Shown piece by piece: positions 12,592 to 12,787 of a stretch of 12,787 bases of DNA (positions are counted from its first letter, which is position 1; every line of letters begins with the position of its first letter). Both the position numbers and the translations under genes were made by a program. The stretch comes from Actinomycetes bacterium (lineage in GTDB: Bacteria > Actinomycetota > Acidimicrobiia > Acidimicrobiales > UBA8190): positions 1 to 12,787 of the forward strand of contig JAJZYI010000068.1 of NCBI GenBank assembly GCA_021798135.1. Reading direction: 5' to 3'. The notes under the pieces were generated by a model. The model had not been told where the DNA came from, did no database searches, and saw nothing but the letters and a program-made list of their open reading frames with translations.

Positions 12592-12787
12592 CCGCCACAG
12601 GGGAGCCGCCGCGCGGCCGCCCGCCGCTGCCGGCCAGCAGCCGCGCGGCGCTCCCGCCGCGCGCAGCCGCCGGCACCACACCTCCAGCCGGCACCACACC
12701 TCCGGCCTCCGGCGCACCCGCACCCGCACCCGCACCCGCACCCGCACCCGCACCCGCACCCGCACCCGCACCCGCACCCGCACCCGC
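12588..12787 (+). CDS. Start of the next operon gene, Pro/Ala-repeat N-terminus (3' end outside window)
   Basis: A GTG at 12588 overlaps the TGA of oxidoreductase 2 as GTGA, the same coupling used at the mftC-OYE1 junction. The frame stays open to the window edge (66 codons). The translation begins MTATGEPPRGRPPLPASSRA, is rich in Pro, Ala and Thr, and then becomes a pure Ala-Pro repeat from the CACCCG array. No domain is reached, so the product cannot be named. In MFT loci the missing mftD, mftE or mftF would be natural candidates. The coding start could instead lie beyond the repeat, making this a spacer. Confidence 0.45.
   Translation, partial: MTATGEPPRGRPPLPASSRAALPPRAAAGTTPPAGTTPPASGAPAPAPAPAPAPAPAPAPAPAPAP
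12715..12787. repeat. CACCCG hexanucleotide array reaching the window edge
   Basis: Twelve perfect CACCCG units run from 12715 to 12786, plus one base, and the window stops inside the array. In the frame open from 12588 it encodes alternating Ala-Pro. A perfect 6-bp array is prone to slippage and to assembly breaks, so the true length is uncertain. Confidence 0.95.

Noticed and set aside
11785..12783. Minus-strand frame beginning with a long Arg-Val repeat
   Set aside because: It is the reverse reading of the CACCCG array and of OYE oxidoreductase 2, with no protein family features.

Overview
The window is very high in G+C, with G/C at nearly every third codon position. It carries a mycofactocin (MFT) locus and a glutamyl-tRNA synthetase gene next to tRNA-Gln and tRNA-Glu. 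This indicates a high-GC actinomycete. The presence of MFT-linked FadH/OYE oxidoreductases and the absence of a nearby mftR make a non-mycobacterial lineage, perhaps Acidimicrobiia, my best but unproven guess.

Left part (1-2062): the window opens inside the C-terminal part of a large serine recombinase. Its last codons run into a 40-bp copy of the 3' half of tRNA-Glu (491-530). The same 40 bp lies inside the intact tRNA-Glu(CUC) on the minus strand (1990-2062). The 1.46 kb between the copies holds a Phd/VapC-type toxin-antitoxin pair with a palindromic operator touching the antitoxin start codon, then a decayed stretch with a P-loop fragment and an 11-bp inverted repeat. I read this as tandem integration into one tRNA gene: a recombinase-bearing element lies to the left, and a small remnant with no recombinase lies between it and the tRNA.

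Middle (2063-5526, minus strand): this is core chromosome. In transcription order it carries a [3Fe-4S]-type ferredoxin, gltX, a YdcF/DUF218 membrane protein, tRNA-Gln(CUG), a GNAT acetyltransferase with a repeat-bearing tail, and tRNA-Glu(CUC). gltX beside the tRNAs for Glu and Gln fits organisms in which GluRS charges both, with GatCAB converting Glu-tRNA(Gln).

Right part (5725-12787): a small minus-strand ORF with VEGEA repeats lies upstream of the plus-strand MFT operon. A good sigma-70 type promoter (6226-6254) and a leader of about 295 nt with an 11-bp GC hairpin precede mftA. The peptide MftA ends in IDGMCGVY. MftB presents it to the radical SAM enzyme MftC, which oxidatively decarboxylates the C-terminal Tyr and cross-links Val-Tyr. 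Two tandem FadH/OYE flavin/iron-sulfur oxidoreductases follow, joined by stop/start overlaps (mftC-OYE1 GTGA, OYE1-OYE2 ATGA). A further ORF opens by another GTGA overlap and runs out of the window inside a CACCCG repeat. mftD, mftE, mftF and mftR are not in the window.

A recurring oddity is the number of short in-frame tandem repeats (6, 15, 24, 24 and 27 bp) in tails and interdomain linkers of otherwise ordinary genes.
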